In this document: one piece after another, positions 20,129-29,429 of the stretch
Numbering within the stretch: the first letter of the stretch is position 1
How the letters are laid out: every line of letters starts with the position of its first letter
Virus record (IMG/VR): IMGVR_UViG_3300048929_000124
Location: 1 to 37,000 of that record
Direction: 5' to 3' (one strand)
Source: a virus
DNA: 37,000 nucleotides
Notes under the pieces: model-generated
Seen by the model: the letters and a program-made list of their open reading frames with translations, nothing else
Databases searched by the model: none
Told to the model about the DNA's origin: nothing
Position numbers and translations under genes: made by a program

Positions 20129-21479
20129 AAGACTGCAAGCCTTGAAAGAGAAAATTAATAAGTTAAAGCAGAACCACAGAATATCTACCAAGTTACAGGT
20201 ATTTAAGTTTCAACCCTTTTCTCTCAAACAGAAGAAAGTTCTGACATGGTGGTGTGACACCTCTCCAGTCAAGGATAAAGACGGAATCATAGCAGATGGT
20301 GCGATCCGATCCGGAAAGACGGTCTGTATGTCGCTATCTTTCATCATGTGGGCCATGCAGCGGTTTAAAGGTCAGAACTTCGCCATGTGCGGTAAGACAA
20401 TCGGATCATTCCGGAGAAACGTTCTCTTCTGGCTAAAGCTGATGCTTAAGAGTCGGGGCTATCGTGTGGTAGATCACAGGTCTGACAACCTAGTGGAGAT
20501 AAGCCGGGGAAAGGTCACGAACTACTTTTACATATTTGGTGGAAAGGACGAACGCTCCCAGGATCTTATCCAAGGTATCACGCTGGCAGGTGTGCTTTTC
20601 GATGAAGTAGCCTTGATGCCAGAATCCTTTGTCAATCAGGCAACTGGACGTTGTTCTGTTGATGGATCAAAGTATTGGTTCAACTGTAACCCTGACGGAC
20701 CATATCACTGGTTTAAGACAAACTGGATTGATGGGGCGAAGAAAAAGAATCTGATTGTCCTTCACTTTACCATGGAAGATAACTTAAGCCTGTCAGAGAA
20801 GATTAAGGCTAGATACCGGAGCATGTACAGTGGGGTTTTCTATAAGCGTTATATTTTAGGCTTGTGGGCTATGGCCGAGGGTATCATCTATGACATGTTT
20901 GACGTTGATCGTCATGTAAAGAAAGTCAAGGACTTTGCCCGGCTCCTAATTGATGGTGGTCGTTATGTAAGTATCGATTACGGTACACAGAATGCTATGG
21001 TTTTTCTTCTGTGGAATAAAGGCATAGATAAGAAATGGTACTGCACCAGGGAGTATTATTATTCTGGTAGGGATAAGGGAATACAGAAGGCGGATTCCCA
21101 ATATGCGGACGATTTAGAGAACTGGTTGGAAGGAACGCCAGTTAAAGCCATCATCGTGGATCCGTCAGCAGCTTCCTTTATTACGGAACTAAACAACCGG
21201 GGATACAAAACCATGAAAGCGGATAATGCCGTGGAGGACGGGATCCGGTTGGTTTCCACGCTCCTAAATACAGGAAGGATAGCTTTTAGCCAATCCTGTA
21301 TTAATACGATTAAAGAGTTTGCTTCCTACATTTGGGACGCAAAGGCTGCGGATCGGGGAGAAGATAGGCCCGTAAAGCAGCACGATCATGCAATGGACGC
21401 AGTTAGGTATTTCTGTTATACGATACTTAATAATAAGACAATCAAGATCCGGAGCAAATCTGCTTTTGGATTTAATTAA
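20121..21479 (+). CDS. terL: Terminase large subunit (PBSX-type)
   Basis: A 452-residue packaging ATPase/nuclease. Walker A is GAIRSGKT (60-67) and Walker B is [10 protein letters not shown]. Nuclease motifs include [15 protein letters not shown] and DHAMDAVRY, the acidic centre of the RNase H-like domain. It translocates DNA into the prohead and cuts the concatemer. ATG 20121 is chosen with GGGGTGAT just before; an ATG at 20115 would overlap that site. Confidence 0.95.
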   Translation: MIERLQALKEKINKLKQNHRISTKLQVFKFQPFSLKQKKVLTWWCDTSPVKDKDGIIADGAIRSGKTVCMSLSFIMWAMQRFKGQNFAMCGKTIGSFRRNVLFWLKLMLKSRGYRVVDHRSDNLVEISRGKVTNYFYIFGGKDERSQDLIQGITLAGVLFDEVALMPESFVNQATGRCSVDGSKYWFNCNPDGPYHWFKTNWIDGAKKKNLIVLHFTMEDNLSLSEKIKARYRSMYSGVFYKRYILGLWAMAEGIIYDMFDVDRHVKKVKDFARLLIDGGRYVSIDYGTQNAMVFLLWNKGIDKKWYCTREYYYSGRDKGIQKADSQYADDLENWLEGTPVKAIIVDPSAASFITELNNRGYKTMKADNAVEDGIRLVSTLLNTGRIAFSQSCINTIKEFASYIWDAKAADRGEDRPVKQHDHAMDAVRYFCYTILNNKTIKIRSKSAFGFN

Positions 21480-21492
21480 GGGGGTGAGAGGA

Positions 21493-21681
21493 ATGTGGGT
21501 CTTAATACTTTTAGGATTATTACTTATAGTTTCTATAAAGTATTTAGGAAATTGGATTGGGTTATTGGTAACTATAAAATGGATGCAAATAAACAAAATG
21601 CCACAGCCATCTGATCAACAACGAAGAGAAATAACCAAATGGGTGGCATCAAATATTTTGAAAGATTTAAAGAAGATTTAA
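21493..21681 (+). CDS. Small single-pass membrane protein
   Basis: A 62-residue protein from ATG 21493, 13 bases after terL, with GGGGTGAGA before it. One transmembrane helix (~2-26: VLILLGLLLIVSIKYLGNWIGLL) is followed by a polar tail. The function is unknown; it ends 15 bases inside the convergent DUF2513 gene. Confidence 0.6.
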   Translation: MWVLILLGLLLIVSIKYLGNWIGLLVTIKWMQINKMPQPSDQQRREITKWVASNILKDLKKI

Positions 21682-22062
21682 TTGCTGTTTAACATAAGCT
21701 GTTGCGACACCTTCAGATATGGTTCTTAGAATATCAAGACCAAAAGAGCCAGCCTTTGATGCGATTTCTTTAGTTTTATTCCAGTTATTGTCTTGGCTTA
21801 TGTTGGCTAAAAATGCATGTCCTTTAGGTGTTAAATCACGAATATCTATGCCTTCCCCACAGTCATAGAAGGAGACATTATAAATTAATTCAGACATTTC
21901 ACATTGCTGGACATGATAGGCGATCTCTTCGACGGTATATATGTTTAGGGACTTGAAATCATCATGATTATACTTAAACTCGGTGGCATGTAAATAGTCA
22001 CTATGCTTTTCAACCATAAGAAGAATATCGCGAATACAGTCGGGATTCAATTTCATGGTCAT
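21667..22062 (-). CDS. DUF2513 family protein, moron on the opposite strand
   Basis: A 131-residue protein beginning MTMKLNPDCIRDILLMVEKHSD, with the DUF2513 start (KLNPDCIRDIL) and later ..TVEEIAYHVQQCEMSELI.. and ..LTPKGHAFLANI... DUF2513 proteins are common in prophages and have a winged-helix-like appearance, but no established role. The minus strand inside the late operon suggests expression in the lysogen. ATG 22062 has an AAAGGA motif before it; an ATG two codons later is an alternative. Confidence 0.85.
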   Translation of the reverse strand: MTMKLNPDCIRDILLMVEKHSDYLHATEFKYNHDDFKSLNIYTVEEIAYHVQQCEMSELIYNVSFYDCGEGIDIRDLTPKGHAFLANISQDNNWNKTKEIASKAGSFGLDILRTISEGVATAYVKQQLNLL

Positions 22063-22161
22063 ATTTTCCTTTCCTTTTACTCAGCCATGCAGTGGCTTGT
22101 ATGTAAAGTATAGGATTAATATATGGAAAATTCAACCAATAACAGAAAGAAGGTGATAACC

Positions 22162-23568
22162 ATGTACATATACACAATACCACGGGAAAATTGGGACGAA
22201 TTAAACCCAGATAAACAGGCAATTCGCACGCTGATTGTAAAGCACCGTAGGGAAGCAATCAGACTAAGAAAGCTCATGAAATACTATGAAGGGCAGCATA
22301 AAATCCTAACAGAAAGCCGTAAAACAAAGCTGGTATGTAATCATGCGAAGGATATTGCAGATACAGCCAGCTCTTACTTTATCGGAAATCCAGTGTCTTA
22401 CAAGAGTAAAGAGGACATTGCAGCCATAACCGATGCCTTTGAACAGGCCGGAGCAGATGAAGCGGATGGAGACAATGGCCTGGATCTTTCAGTCTATGGC
22501 CGAACATATGAATACATCTATCCGGAAGAAGGAGAAACGGATCTTACCATAAAGAGCCTATCTCCGGAAAATACCTTCATGGTATACGATGATACCATAG
22601 AGCAGAAGGAGCTGTTCGCAGTTTATTACTATGCCAGGAAGGACGATTCTGACAAAAAGAGGACCATATACGTTGCCACGGTTCTGACAGAGCATTATAA
22701 ATACGTCTTAAACATTGATGATATTACCGGGCCACAGGCGCTAATGGAAGAGCCAGAGCCCCATTTCTTTGAAGAGATCCCGGTGGTGGAATATCTGAAC
22801 AACAAACTTGCAATCGGTGACTTTGAATTGCAGATTCCTTTGATTGATGCATATAATGCCCTAATGTCAGATCGTATTACAGACAAGGAACAGTTTATTG
22901 ATGCAATCCTTGCCATTTACGGGGCCATGCTTGGGGATCCTGATGCCAAGGACGAAGACGGGAAGACCGCCAAGGATAAAGTGAAAGACGATAAACTCCT
23001 GGAATTGCCAGTTGATGCCAAGGCAGAATACCTAACCCGTACTTTTGATGAAACTGGAGTAGAGGTCCTAAAAAAAGCCATAGAGCAGGATATCCATAAG
23101 TTTTCCCATATCCCGTGTATGACAGATGAAAGCTTCGGAGGTAATGTATCAGGTGTAGCCATGGAGTTTAAGCTCTTAGGCATGGAGAACATTACAAAGA
23201 TTAAGACCCGGTACTACAAAAAAGGGTTAAGGAAGCGGATCCGACTCTTTTCTGGTTGGCTACAGAAGAGTAAGGCGGTGAATGTAGATATCACTGGTAT
23301 TACTCCTACCTTTACCCGTGCTATGCCTAAGAATCTTCTGGAGATCAGCCAAATTGTTGCAAACCTTTGGGGTAAGGTAAGTAAGAAAACCCTTCTTTCG
23401 CAGGTGCCATTTGTTGAAAATGTTGACGAAGAATTAAAAGCTGTGGACAAAGAAACGGATGAGGCGGTAAAACAGCAAAAGGAAATGTTTGGCTTAGGCA
23501 GTAATACTCCACCAGAAGAGGAGGAAGAGGCAGCAGGAGAGAAAAAGGCTGGTGCTTTAAATGAATAA
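22162..23568 (+). CDS. Portal protein (SPP1 gp6-like)
   Basis: A 468-residue portal of the Gp6-like family, which forms the dodecameric ring at the capsid vertex through which DNA enters and leaves. Visible signs include RREAIRLRKLMKYYEGQHKIL near the N-terminus, NHAKDIADTASSYFIGNPV and the C-terminal acidic stretch. ATG 22162 is chosen (AAAGGTGATAACC upstream). It overlaps the head morphogenesis gene by 8 bases. Confidence 0.93.
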   Translation: MYIYTIPRENWDELNPDKQAIRTLIVKHRREAIRLRKLMKYYEGQHKILTESRKTKLVCNHAKDIADTASSYFIGNPVSYKSKEDIAAITDAFEQAGADEADGDNGLDLSVYGRTYEYIYPEEGETDLTIKSLSPENTFMVYDDTIEQKELFAVYYYARKDDSDKKRTIYVATVLTEHYKYVLNIDDITGPQALMEEPEPHFFEEIPVVEYLNNKLAIGDFELQIPLIDAYNALMSDRITDKEQFIDAILAIYGAMLGDPDAKDEDGKTAKDKVKDDKLLELPVDAKAEYLTRTFDETGVEVLKKAIEQDIHKFSHIPCMTDESFGGNVSGVAMEFKLLGMENITKIKTRYYKKGLRKRIRLFSGWLQKSKAVNVDITGITPTFTRAMPKNLLEISQIVANLWGKVSKKTLLSQVPFVENVDEELKAVDKETDEAVKQQKEMFGLGSNTPPEEEEEAAGEKKAGALNE

Positions 23569-24601
23569 TCTTTCTTACTGGGAGAAACGCAAAGCACAGG
23601 AAATGTTTCAGTATATGGGCAAAGCGGAACAGGTGGCCGATGAGATATCTAAGTTGTATATAAGAAGCTCCCGGTATATAAGTATGGAACTTGAAGATAT
23701 TTTTGAACGTTACCAGGGAAAACATAAGCTTTCAAGAGAAGAGGCCCGTGAGCTCCTCAACACAATAAAAGACCCGACTTCCCTTAGTGAATTAAAAGAA
23801 GCTTTAAGGACTAAACTGGATAGCAAAACAAAAGCGGATTTATTGGCAGAACTGGAAGGCCCAGCATACCGAGCCAGGATGGAACGGCTCCAACAACTGC
23901 AAAACCAGTTAGATGCAACCATGCAGCAGGTGTACCAACAGGAAAAGGCCAGGAGCACCGGTCATTACGTGGATCTTGCAAGGGAAGCTTATTACCGATC
24001 AGTCTTTGATATACAGGCACAAACAGGCATAGGGTTTAGTTTCAATCATGTATCTAAGAAAGCCATTGACTGTGTTGTTAATAGTAAATGGTCTGGCTCC
24101 AATTACTCGTCAAGAATATGGAAAAATACCCAGGCACTTGCACAGGATTTAAAAGCAGAATTACTAATGAATGTTATAACAGGACGCACGGACCGGGAAG
24201 TAGCTGAAATCATAGTTGAAAAGTTTGCAGCAGGATCCAGTCAGGCGAGAAGGCTTGTAAGAACAGAAAGTTGCAATCTTGTTAATCAAATGGAAATGGC
24301 CTCTTATGAGGAATGTGGAATTGAATACTATCGTTTCCTAGCCACTCTTGACTTAAGGACTTCATCTATCTGTCGAAACCTAGATAATGAGCGTTTCAAG
24401 GTATCGGAGCAACAGCCAGGACTTAACTGCCCTCCTATGCACCCGTGGTGCCGATCAACAACGATTTGTGATATAGGGGAAATAGAGCTGGCAGAAATGA
24501 AAAGGCGTGCGAGGGATCCGGTTACTGGAAAGGTACGGACTCTCCCGGCAAATATTACATATAAACAATGGTACAAAGCTCAGGCAATCAAATCCGCCTG
24601 A
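23561..24601 (+). CDS. Head morphogenesis protein (Mu gpF / SPP1 gp7-like)
   Basis: A 346-residue minor head protein. The C-terminal third has the Mu F-like pattern TLDLRTSSICRNLDNERFKV, then LNCPPMHPWCRSTT with the paired Cys/His set. Such proteins attach to the portal and aid DNA ejection or head assembly. The start overlaps the portal gene. Confidence 0.92.
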   Translation: MNNLSYWEKRKAQEMFQYMGKAEQVADEISKLYIRSSRYISMELEDIFERYQGKHKLSREEARELLNTIKDPTSLSELKEALRTKLDSKTKADLLAELEGPAYRARMERLQQLQNQLDATMQQVYQQEKARSTGHYVDLAREAYYRSVFDIQAQTGIGFSFNHVSKKAIDCVVNSKWSGSNYSSRIWKNTQALAQDLKAELLMNVITGRTDREVAEIIVEKFAAGSSQARRLVRTESCNLVNQMEMASYEECGIEYYRFLATLDLRTSSICRNLDNERFKVSEQQPGLNCPPMHPWCRSTTICDIGEIELAEMKRRARDPVTGKVRTLPANITYKQWYKAQAIKSA

Positions 24602-24616
24602 AAATAACAGCTAACA

Positions 24617-24647
24617 AACACGCAGGAATCCCCTGGGTGTTATTTTT
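24617..24647 (+). terminator. Hairpin between head-morphogenesis and scaffold genes
   Basis: AACAC-G-CAGG (24617-24626) pairs with CCTG-G-GTGTT (24632-24641) with one mismatch, then A and five T. In the late operon it could reduce readthrough to set the ratio of minor head protein to scaffold and capsid. Confidence 0.5.
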
Positions 24648-24701
24648 ATGTTTAAGCAACGATCCGGGCAAAGAACGGAACGGGGCAGAAAGGATGGAAG
24701 A

Positions 24702-25349
24702 ATGAAAAAGAAGAATTTATTACCTATGAATTTACGATTCTTTGGTCATGAGGACGGCACCGGCACAGGAGATGGTGAAGGTGGTGGTACAGATGAGCCG
24801 GGAAAGGAAGGAAATGGAGAAAGTGGAACTGGTGGCGATGGAGTAGGGAAGGACCAGGATTCTCCAAAAACTAAAACATTTGATGAGATCCTGAAAGATG
24901 GAAGTTATCAGGCTGAGTTTGACCGCAGGATCCAGAAGGCCCTGGGAACGGCAAAAGATAAATGGTCTGCCTTGATGGATGATAAACTTTCCGAAGCTGA
25001 AAAGCTATCCAAGATGAATAAGGAAGAAAAAGATGCGTACTTACGCCAAAAGCAGGAAAAAGAACTTCAGGACCGTGAAGCAGGTATTACATGCCGTGAG
25101 CTCATGGCAGAAGCAAAGAATACCCTGACAGAAAAGAAACTTCCGGTGGGGCTTGCAGAAGTGCTAAATTACGCCGATGCAGATTCCTGCAACAAATCCA
25201 TAGCAGCCGTAGAAAAAGCCTTTCAGGAGGCGGTACAGTCTGCTGTAGAAGAAAAACTAAAAGGTGGCAAGCCACCGAAAAAAGCAACATCACAGGAAGA
25301 AGTAGACCTTGCAAAGCAGGTCGAAGCCCTGATGATGGGAACCGTATAA
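24702..25349 (+). CDS. Scaffold protein (DUF4355-like)
   Basis: A 215-residue protein with a low-complexity Gly/Asp/Glu-rich N-terminus (DGTGTGDGEGGGTDE..), then a charged helical region (AEKLSKMNKEEKDAYLRQKQEKEL). That is the usual build of a phage scaffold before the capsid gene. ATG 24702 with AAAGGA is preferred to the longer frame from 24648. Confidence 0.85.
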   Translation: MKKKNLLPMNLRFFGHEDGTGTGDGEGGGTDEPGKEGNGESGTGGDGVGKDQDSPKTKTFDEILKDGSYQAEFDRRIQKALGTAKDKWSALMDDKLSEAEKLSKMNKEEKDAYLRQKQEKELQDREAGITCRELMAEAKNTLTEKKLPVGLAEVLNYADADSCNKSIAAVEKAFQEAVQSAVEEKLKGGKPPKKATSQEEVDLAKQVEALMMGTV

Positions 25350-25368
25350 GAAAGGAAGATAAAACATT

Positions 25369-26301
25369 ATGGCAATTAACACATTAGCAACAGCAACCTT
25401 ATTTCAGAACACCCTGGATAAAGTAGCAATTCAGGAGGCTGTTACCGGTTGGATGGATTCCAATGCCGGACAGGTGATTTACAATGGAGGGGCAGAGGTA
25501 AAGATTCCTAAAATGACCGTACAGGGCATGGGTGACTATGACCGTGATAACGGGTATCAGCAGGGTGGAGTTACTTTAGAATATGAAACCCGTAAAATGA
25601 CACAAGACAGAGGTCGTAAGTTTCAGCTTGATCCGGTTGATATCAACGAAAACAATTTTGTTTCCACTGCCGCCGCAGTAATGGGAGAATTCCAGCGCAT
25701 GTATGTGGTACCGGAGATCGACGCATACCGTATATCGAAGATTGCAAGTGAAACGATCTCAGCCAACAAAGCAGGAATGGTTTCTTACGGATATACGCCA
25801 GGTGCAACCGGAACATCCGCACTCCGCAAGGTTAAAGAAGGTATTAAGGCGATCCGTGAATTATACAATGGCCCGCTGGTGATCCATGCTACTCCTGATT
25901 TTATCATGGAATTAGAGATGGAGTTAACCGGAAAAATCATTAACACTACATTTGCCAAAGGCGGCATCGATACCGCAGTTCCTTCTGTAGATGGTGTTCC
26001 GATTATTTCTACACCTTCCAATAGAATGTACACAGCCATTACTATTTATGACGGCAAGACACCTGGCCAGGAGCAGGGCGGATATATAAAAGGTGCGACA
26101 GCAAAAAACATCAATTTCATGGTGTTGCCTCGTACAACTCCTATTGCAATCACAAAGCAGGACATTATGAGAATCTTTGATCCGAACATCAACCAGAAGC
26201 TTAACGCATGGCAGATGGATTACAGACGTTTCCATGATATCTGGGTACTGGACAATAAACTAGATTCCATTTACTTAAATGTTAAAGAACCAAAAGAATA
26301 A
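25369..26301 (+). CDS. Major capsid protein
   Basis: A 310-residue shell protein that follows the scaffold directly. It starts MAINTLATATLFQNTLDKV and has the N-terminal pattern ..NAGQVIYNGGAEVKIPKM..GDYDRDNGY, with TRKMTQDRGRKFQLDPVD, as seen in HK97-fold capsid proteins of clostridial phages. The length fits a T=7 siphovirus shell. Confidence 0.9.
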   Translation: MAINTLATATLFQNTLDKVAIQEAVTGWMDSNAGQVIYNGGAEVKIPKMTVQGMGDYDRDNGYQQGGVTLEYETRKMTQDRGRKFQLDPVDINENNFVSTAAAVMGEFQRMYVVPEIDAYRISKIASETISANKAGMVSYGYTPGATGTSALRKVKEGIKAIRELYNGPLVIHATPDFIMELEMELTGKIINTTFAKGGIDTAVPSVDGVPIISTPSNRMYTAITIYDGKTPGQEQGGYIKGATAKNINFMVLPRTTPIAITKQDIMRIFDPNINQKLNAWQMDYRRFHDIWVLDNKLDSIYLNVKEPKE

Positions 26302-26312
26302 GGAGGTACCGC

Positions 26313-26582
26313 ATGAGGCTGATAAAAGGAAATGTTGAAAGAATTGTTAAGGACGATGTAAAAGCTTCAAAGCTTATTGCAGATGGTTTTAAGGAATTGA
26401 ATGAAGCTAAGGAGGTAGAACCTGAGAAACAGGCAGAACCCGAAATTCCACCAGATCCGGAAAAGAGTCTGGAGGATATGACGGTGCCTGAGTTAAAGAC
26501 CCTGGCAAAGGAAAGGGGCATTGATGGAGCCTCTTCTCTGAACAGAGATGATTTACTCTCTGTACTAAAGGAAGTGGAATAA
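26313..26582 (+). CDS. Small head protein with Rho_N/SAP-like end
   Basis: An 89-residue protein. The C-terminal ~35 residues (LEDMTVPELKTLAKERGID..LNRDDLLSVLKEVE) match the helix-extension-helix (Rho_N/SAP/LEM-like) pattern, and the N-terminus has an extended Pro/Glu linker. Such proteins often sit between capsid and connector genes and may bind DNA or the head surface. AGGAGG precedes the ATG; the stop abuts the next gene. Confidence 0.75.
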   Translation: MRLIKGNVERIVKDDVKASKLIADGFKELNEAKEVEPEKQAEPEIPPDPEKSLEDMTVPELKTLAKERGIDGASSLNRDDLLSVLKEVE

Positions 26583-26942
26583 ATGGAAGATGTTGAAAAA
26601 CTGAAAAAGCTTACCGGGGAGAGTGATACTGAATTGCTCTCCCTTTTGCTTGATGATGCGAAGGAATTCGTCCTATCCTACACAAACCGGACGCAGCTTC
26701 CTCCAGCGTTACAGAAAACAGTTCGTGATCTGGCTGTGATTGCCCTTAATCGCATGGGAACAGAGGGAGAGTCCAGCCGAAGCGAAGGCGGGGAAAGTTA
26801 CAGTTTTGAAGATGCTCCCAAGCACATATATGGCGTACTTGACCGTTACCGGCTGGTACGGATAGGAGGCAAAGCCTATGAGATTAAAAAGGAATCGGCT
26901 GAAACAATACCATCACAGGACAGCAGTACCGAAAAAGGATAA
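26583..26942 (+). CDS. Head-tail connector protein (gp6/gp15-like)
   Basis: A 119-residue protein of helical adaptor type, LKKLTGESDTELLSLLLDDAKEFVLSYTNRTQLP..RDLAVIALNRMG. This is typical for the gp15/gp6-like adaptor that docks under the portal. It overlaps the next gene by 65 bases. Confidence 0.82.
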   Translation: MEDVEKLKKLTGESDTELLSLLLDDAKEFVLSYTNRTQLPPALQKTVRDLAVIALNRMGTEGESSRSEGGESYSFEDAPKHIYGVLDRYRLVRIGGKAYEIKKESAETIPSQDSSTEKG

Positions 26943-27249
26943 TGAAGGTAACTCATTTATACAGTATGATCCAGGAACCCCTATGACTGCGGAAATCTGG
27001 CCCGCTGGAGGAAAACTCCAGGCTGAACTATACGGGCAAAAGCTTTCTTACATCCGTAACTGCCGGATTGATGGAGAATACAAGGTACAGACGGATGCAA
27101 AGGGTAAGATCAGCTATCTTTTTGGTACCAAAGCAATCCGGGAAGGGGACGGTATCTGTGTTTATGTCCCTGGTGAATCAAACCCGGATTATAAAATCAT
27201 AGCAATCCGGCCATACCGGCACCTCTACATGGAATTGGAGAAAATATAA
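26878..27249 (+). CDS. Head-tail stopper/joining protein
   Basis: A 123-residue beta-rich protein (GTPMTAEIWPAGGKLQAELYGQ..YIRNCRIDGEYKV) in the place of the SPP1 gp16-like stopper. The ATG at 26878 has AGGAGG 7 bases before it and lies inside the previous gene. Confidence 0.82.
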   Translation: MRLKRNRLKQYHHRTAVPKKDNEGNSFIQYDPGTPMTAEIWPAGGKLQAELYGQKLSYIRNCRIDGEYKVQTDAKGKISYLFGTKAIREGDGICVYVPGESNPDYKIIAIRPYRHLYMELEKI

Positions 27250-27785
27250 TGGCAGGGAATATCAAAGGGCTTGATAAGCTGATGAAGAAGTACGGCACTC
27301 TTGCCACACAAGTAGTTGGCCAGAGCATGGAAAAAGCGGTAGGAACCTCTATCAAAATGGTTCAGGCCGAGGCAAAGTTAATGTGTCCCGTTAATGATGG
27401 AGAGTTGAGACAAAGCATCATGACGGATACGGAGGTGCAGGACGGAAAAGTGACGGGTACTATTTACACCAATAAAAAACACGGCCCTTATGTGGAGTTT
27501 GGTACCGGACCGGCTGGAGAGGCAGATCACGCAGGCATCTCCCCTTCTGTTTCGCCATCCTATTCACAGTCCCCCTGGTGGATCCATGAAAGCCAGATTG
27601 ATGCAGCTACGGCTGAGAAGTACCACATGTTTTATATAGATACACCAGAAGGACGTTTCTATCAGAGCTCTGGCCAGGCCGCACAACCATTTATGTATCC
27701 GGCTCTTAAGAACAATGAGGAACGGGCCACCCATAACATAAAGAATTATCTGGCAAGAGAGATCAGAAAGGCGGTAAAACAATGA
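27249..27785 (+). CDS. HK97 gp10-like tail-completion protein
   Basis: A 178-residue protein matching the HK97 gp10 type: KAEAKLMCPVNDGELRQSI, KHGPYVEFGTG, and the terminal QPFMYPALKNNEE. These complete the neck between head and tail. The ATG overlaps the previous stop. Confidence 0.88.
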   Translation: MAGNIKGLDKLMKKYGTLATQVVGQSMEKAVGTSIKMVQAEAKLMCPVNDGELRQSIMTDTEVQDGKVTGTIYTNKKHGPYVEFGTGPAGEADHAGISPSVSPSYSQSPWWIHESQIDAATAEKYHMFYIDTPEGRFYQSSGQAAQPFMYPALKNNEERATHNIKNYLAREIRKAVKQ

Positions 27786-28141
27786 TTAATGTAAAAGATC
27801 AAGTATATATGGCTCTGCTCACCGTTACGGAAAATGTAAGCGATAATTATCCAAGAGATTGGAAACAGGATCTTGCAATTCAGTATATGGAAGAAGATAA
27901 CAAGGTTGTGGAATACACAGACATGAAAGAACAGAAAGCCTATTGCCGGTATCGAATTGATATCTGGTCGGGAAAGAGTACTTCTGCGGCATCGGTTGCA
28001 GTAGATGGAGCCATAGCAGCCTTAGGGCTTAAACGTACTCAATGTACGGACGTAGAGGATCCGAGCGGATTGAAACATAAACAAATGCGATATGAAATGG
28101 TAATCGACGTAAAGACAGGGCAGGTATATCACAATGATTAG
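27782..28141 (+). CDS. Tail terminator/minor tail protein
   Basis: A 119-residue protein starting MINVKDQVYMALLTV, overlapping the gp10-like gene by 4 bases, with the fold pattern of SPP1 gp17-like tail terminators (beta-rich, KAYCRYRIDIWSG). Bases 27866-27896 inside it recur at 4869-4899. Confidence 0.8.
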   Translation: MINVKDQVYMALLTVTENVSDNYPRDWKQDLAIQYMEEDNKVVEYTDMKEQKAYCRYRIDIWSGKSTSAASVAVDGAIAALGLKRTQCTDVEDPSGLKHKQMRYEMVIDVKTGQVYHND

Positions 28142-28156
28142 AAGGGAGATAGATAA

Positions 28157-28570
28157 ATGTTAACAAATGGCATAACGCTAGGTATGAAGAAAAAAGGGGC
28201 AACCGCCTTTGCTATTCTAGCAGGGCTTAAGGAAGTACCTGAACTTGGAGTGGATCCGGAGAAGGTAGACAATACCACTCTAGCGGATACGATGAAACAT
28301 TCCGAGCTTGGCATTGGTGATCCTGGTGATCTGGCCTATAAGTTTAAATGGGAGAATGGTACAAATTCCTCATACCGAGCGCTTCGGGAGGTAGCAGACG
28401 CTAAGGAAACAGTATCCTTTGAGCAAACGTTTCCTGACGGTACAAAGTTCCATTTTGACGCACAGTGTAGCGTCAAGGTCAGCGGTGGCGGTGTAAATGC
28501 AGCTGTTGAGTTTACACTTAATCTTGGATTACAAACAGATATTGTAGTTGTTAATCCAACAGGAGAATAA
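28157..28570 (+). CDS. Major tail tube protein
   Basis: A 137-residue tail tube protein (phi13/TP901-1 type style): ITLGMKKKGATAFAILAGLKEVPELG, ending with beta strands SVKVSGGGVNAAVEFTLNLG. It forms the tube of the non-contractile tail. AAGGGAGA precedes the ATG. Confidence 0.85.
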   Translation: MLTNGITLGMKKKGATAFAILAGLKEVPELGVDPEKVDNTTLADTMKHSELGIGDPGDLAYKFKWENGTNSSYRALREVADAKETVSFEQTFPDGTKFHFDAQCSVKVSGGGVNAAVEFTLNLGLQTDIVVVNPTGE

Positions 28571-28590
28571 GGGAAGGAAGGTAATACATA

Positions 28591-29025
28591 ATGGAATATG
28601 GTTTAGATGATGAGAAGGTAGTAACCGAAGAAAAGAAAGAAGATGCTACCAAAACAAAGCGTGCGCCCTTTGCTTACTGGGAGGTAGGGGGTAAGGAGTA
28701 TAAATTAAAGCTTACAACTGCGGTGATTTGTCAGTTAGAAGATAAGTTTAAATGTAACTTGATGAATATTCTCCAGAATTCTGGAGGGATGCCACCTCTG
28801 GCCATGATGCTCACCATTGCTCAGGGAGCTATGAAAACATGGGAGCATGGAATTAAATATATCGATGTACAAAACATGTTTGACAAGTACTGCGAAGATG
28901 GAGGTACTCAGCTGTCTTTCATGACAGATGTCTTCATGCCTATTTACAGCGTATCTGGTTTTTTCTCGGAGGACCAGCAGACGGAAATGGATCGGAAGCT
29001 GGAGGCTGTGAAAGAAGAAATGTAA
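28591..29025 (+). CDS. Tail assembly chaperone, zero-frame product (gpG-like)
   Basis: A 144-residue protein located between tube and tape measure, as tail chaperones always are. It contains FAYWEVGGKEYKLKLTTAVICQLEDKF. Near its end, at 28959-28965, the sequence T TTT TTC is in the right phase for -1 ribosomal slippage. The gene ends at TAA 29023-29025 if no slip occurs. Confidence 0.85.
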   Translation: MEYGLDDEKVVTEEKKEDATKTKRAPFAYWEVGGKEYKLKLTTAVICQLEDKFKCNLMNILQNSGGMPPLAMMLTIAQGAMKTWEHGIKYIDVQNMFDKYCEDGGTQLSFMTDVFMPIYSVSGFFSEDQQTEMDRKLEAVKEEM

Positions 29026-29429
29026 GTTACACCTTATCGGATTATATCGGTGAGCTTTATCCGATTGCGCTTGATTGTGGTATTGCTATAGATTGTTTCT
29101 GGTTACTGTCCATAGGGGAGATACAAGACATTATGGAAAGCTACGAGCGAAAAGATCGAATGCAGACAAAACAACGGCTCATAGAAAAACATTTTCTGGC
29201 GCAGGATATTGCCCAATATGTAAGCCTTGTTATCAACGGTTCGAAGGATTCGCAGATATTAGAATTATGGGACTACTTTCCGGAATTGTTCGAAAACCAA
29301 GGTTCTGAAATCAATAAGAAAAAGCAAGAACAGGAAGTGGCGGTATACAAAGCTCAGATGATCGACTTTGCACACCGTCATAACCATGCCAGAATAGGAG
29401 GTGATAAAGCTGGAAGGCATGACACTTGA
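28591..29429 (+). CDS. Tail assembly chaperone, -1 frameshift fusion product (gpG-T-like)
   Basis: The -1 frame is open from well before 28959 to TGA 29427-29429. Slippage at T TTT TTC (28959-28965) joins 125 residues of the zero frame to about 154 residues of the -1 frame, giving ~279 residues. The extension includes LSDYIGELYPIALDCGIAIDCFW and QDIMESYERKDRMQ, which resembles the T half of clostridial phage chaperones. An independent start at ATG 29133 has only a distant GGGGAG and would omit the conserved upstream part, so fusion by programmed frameshift is the better model. It overlaps the tape measure start by 29 bases. Confidence 0.72.

Noticed and set aside
29133-29429. Independent gene for the second half of the tail chaperone
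   Set aside because: The conserved -1 frame extends upstream of ATG 29133, there is no good ribosome binding site close to it, and the slippery site explains expression.
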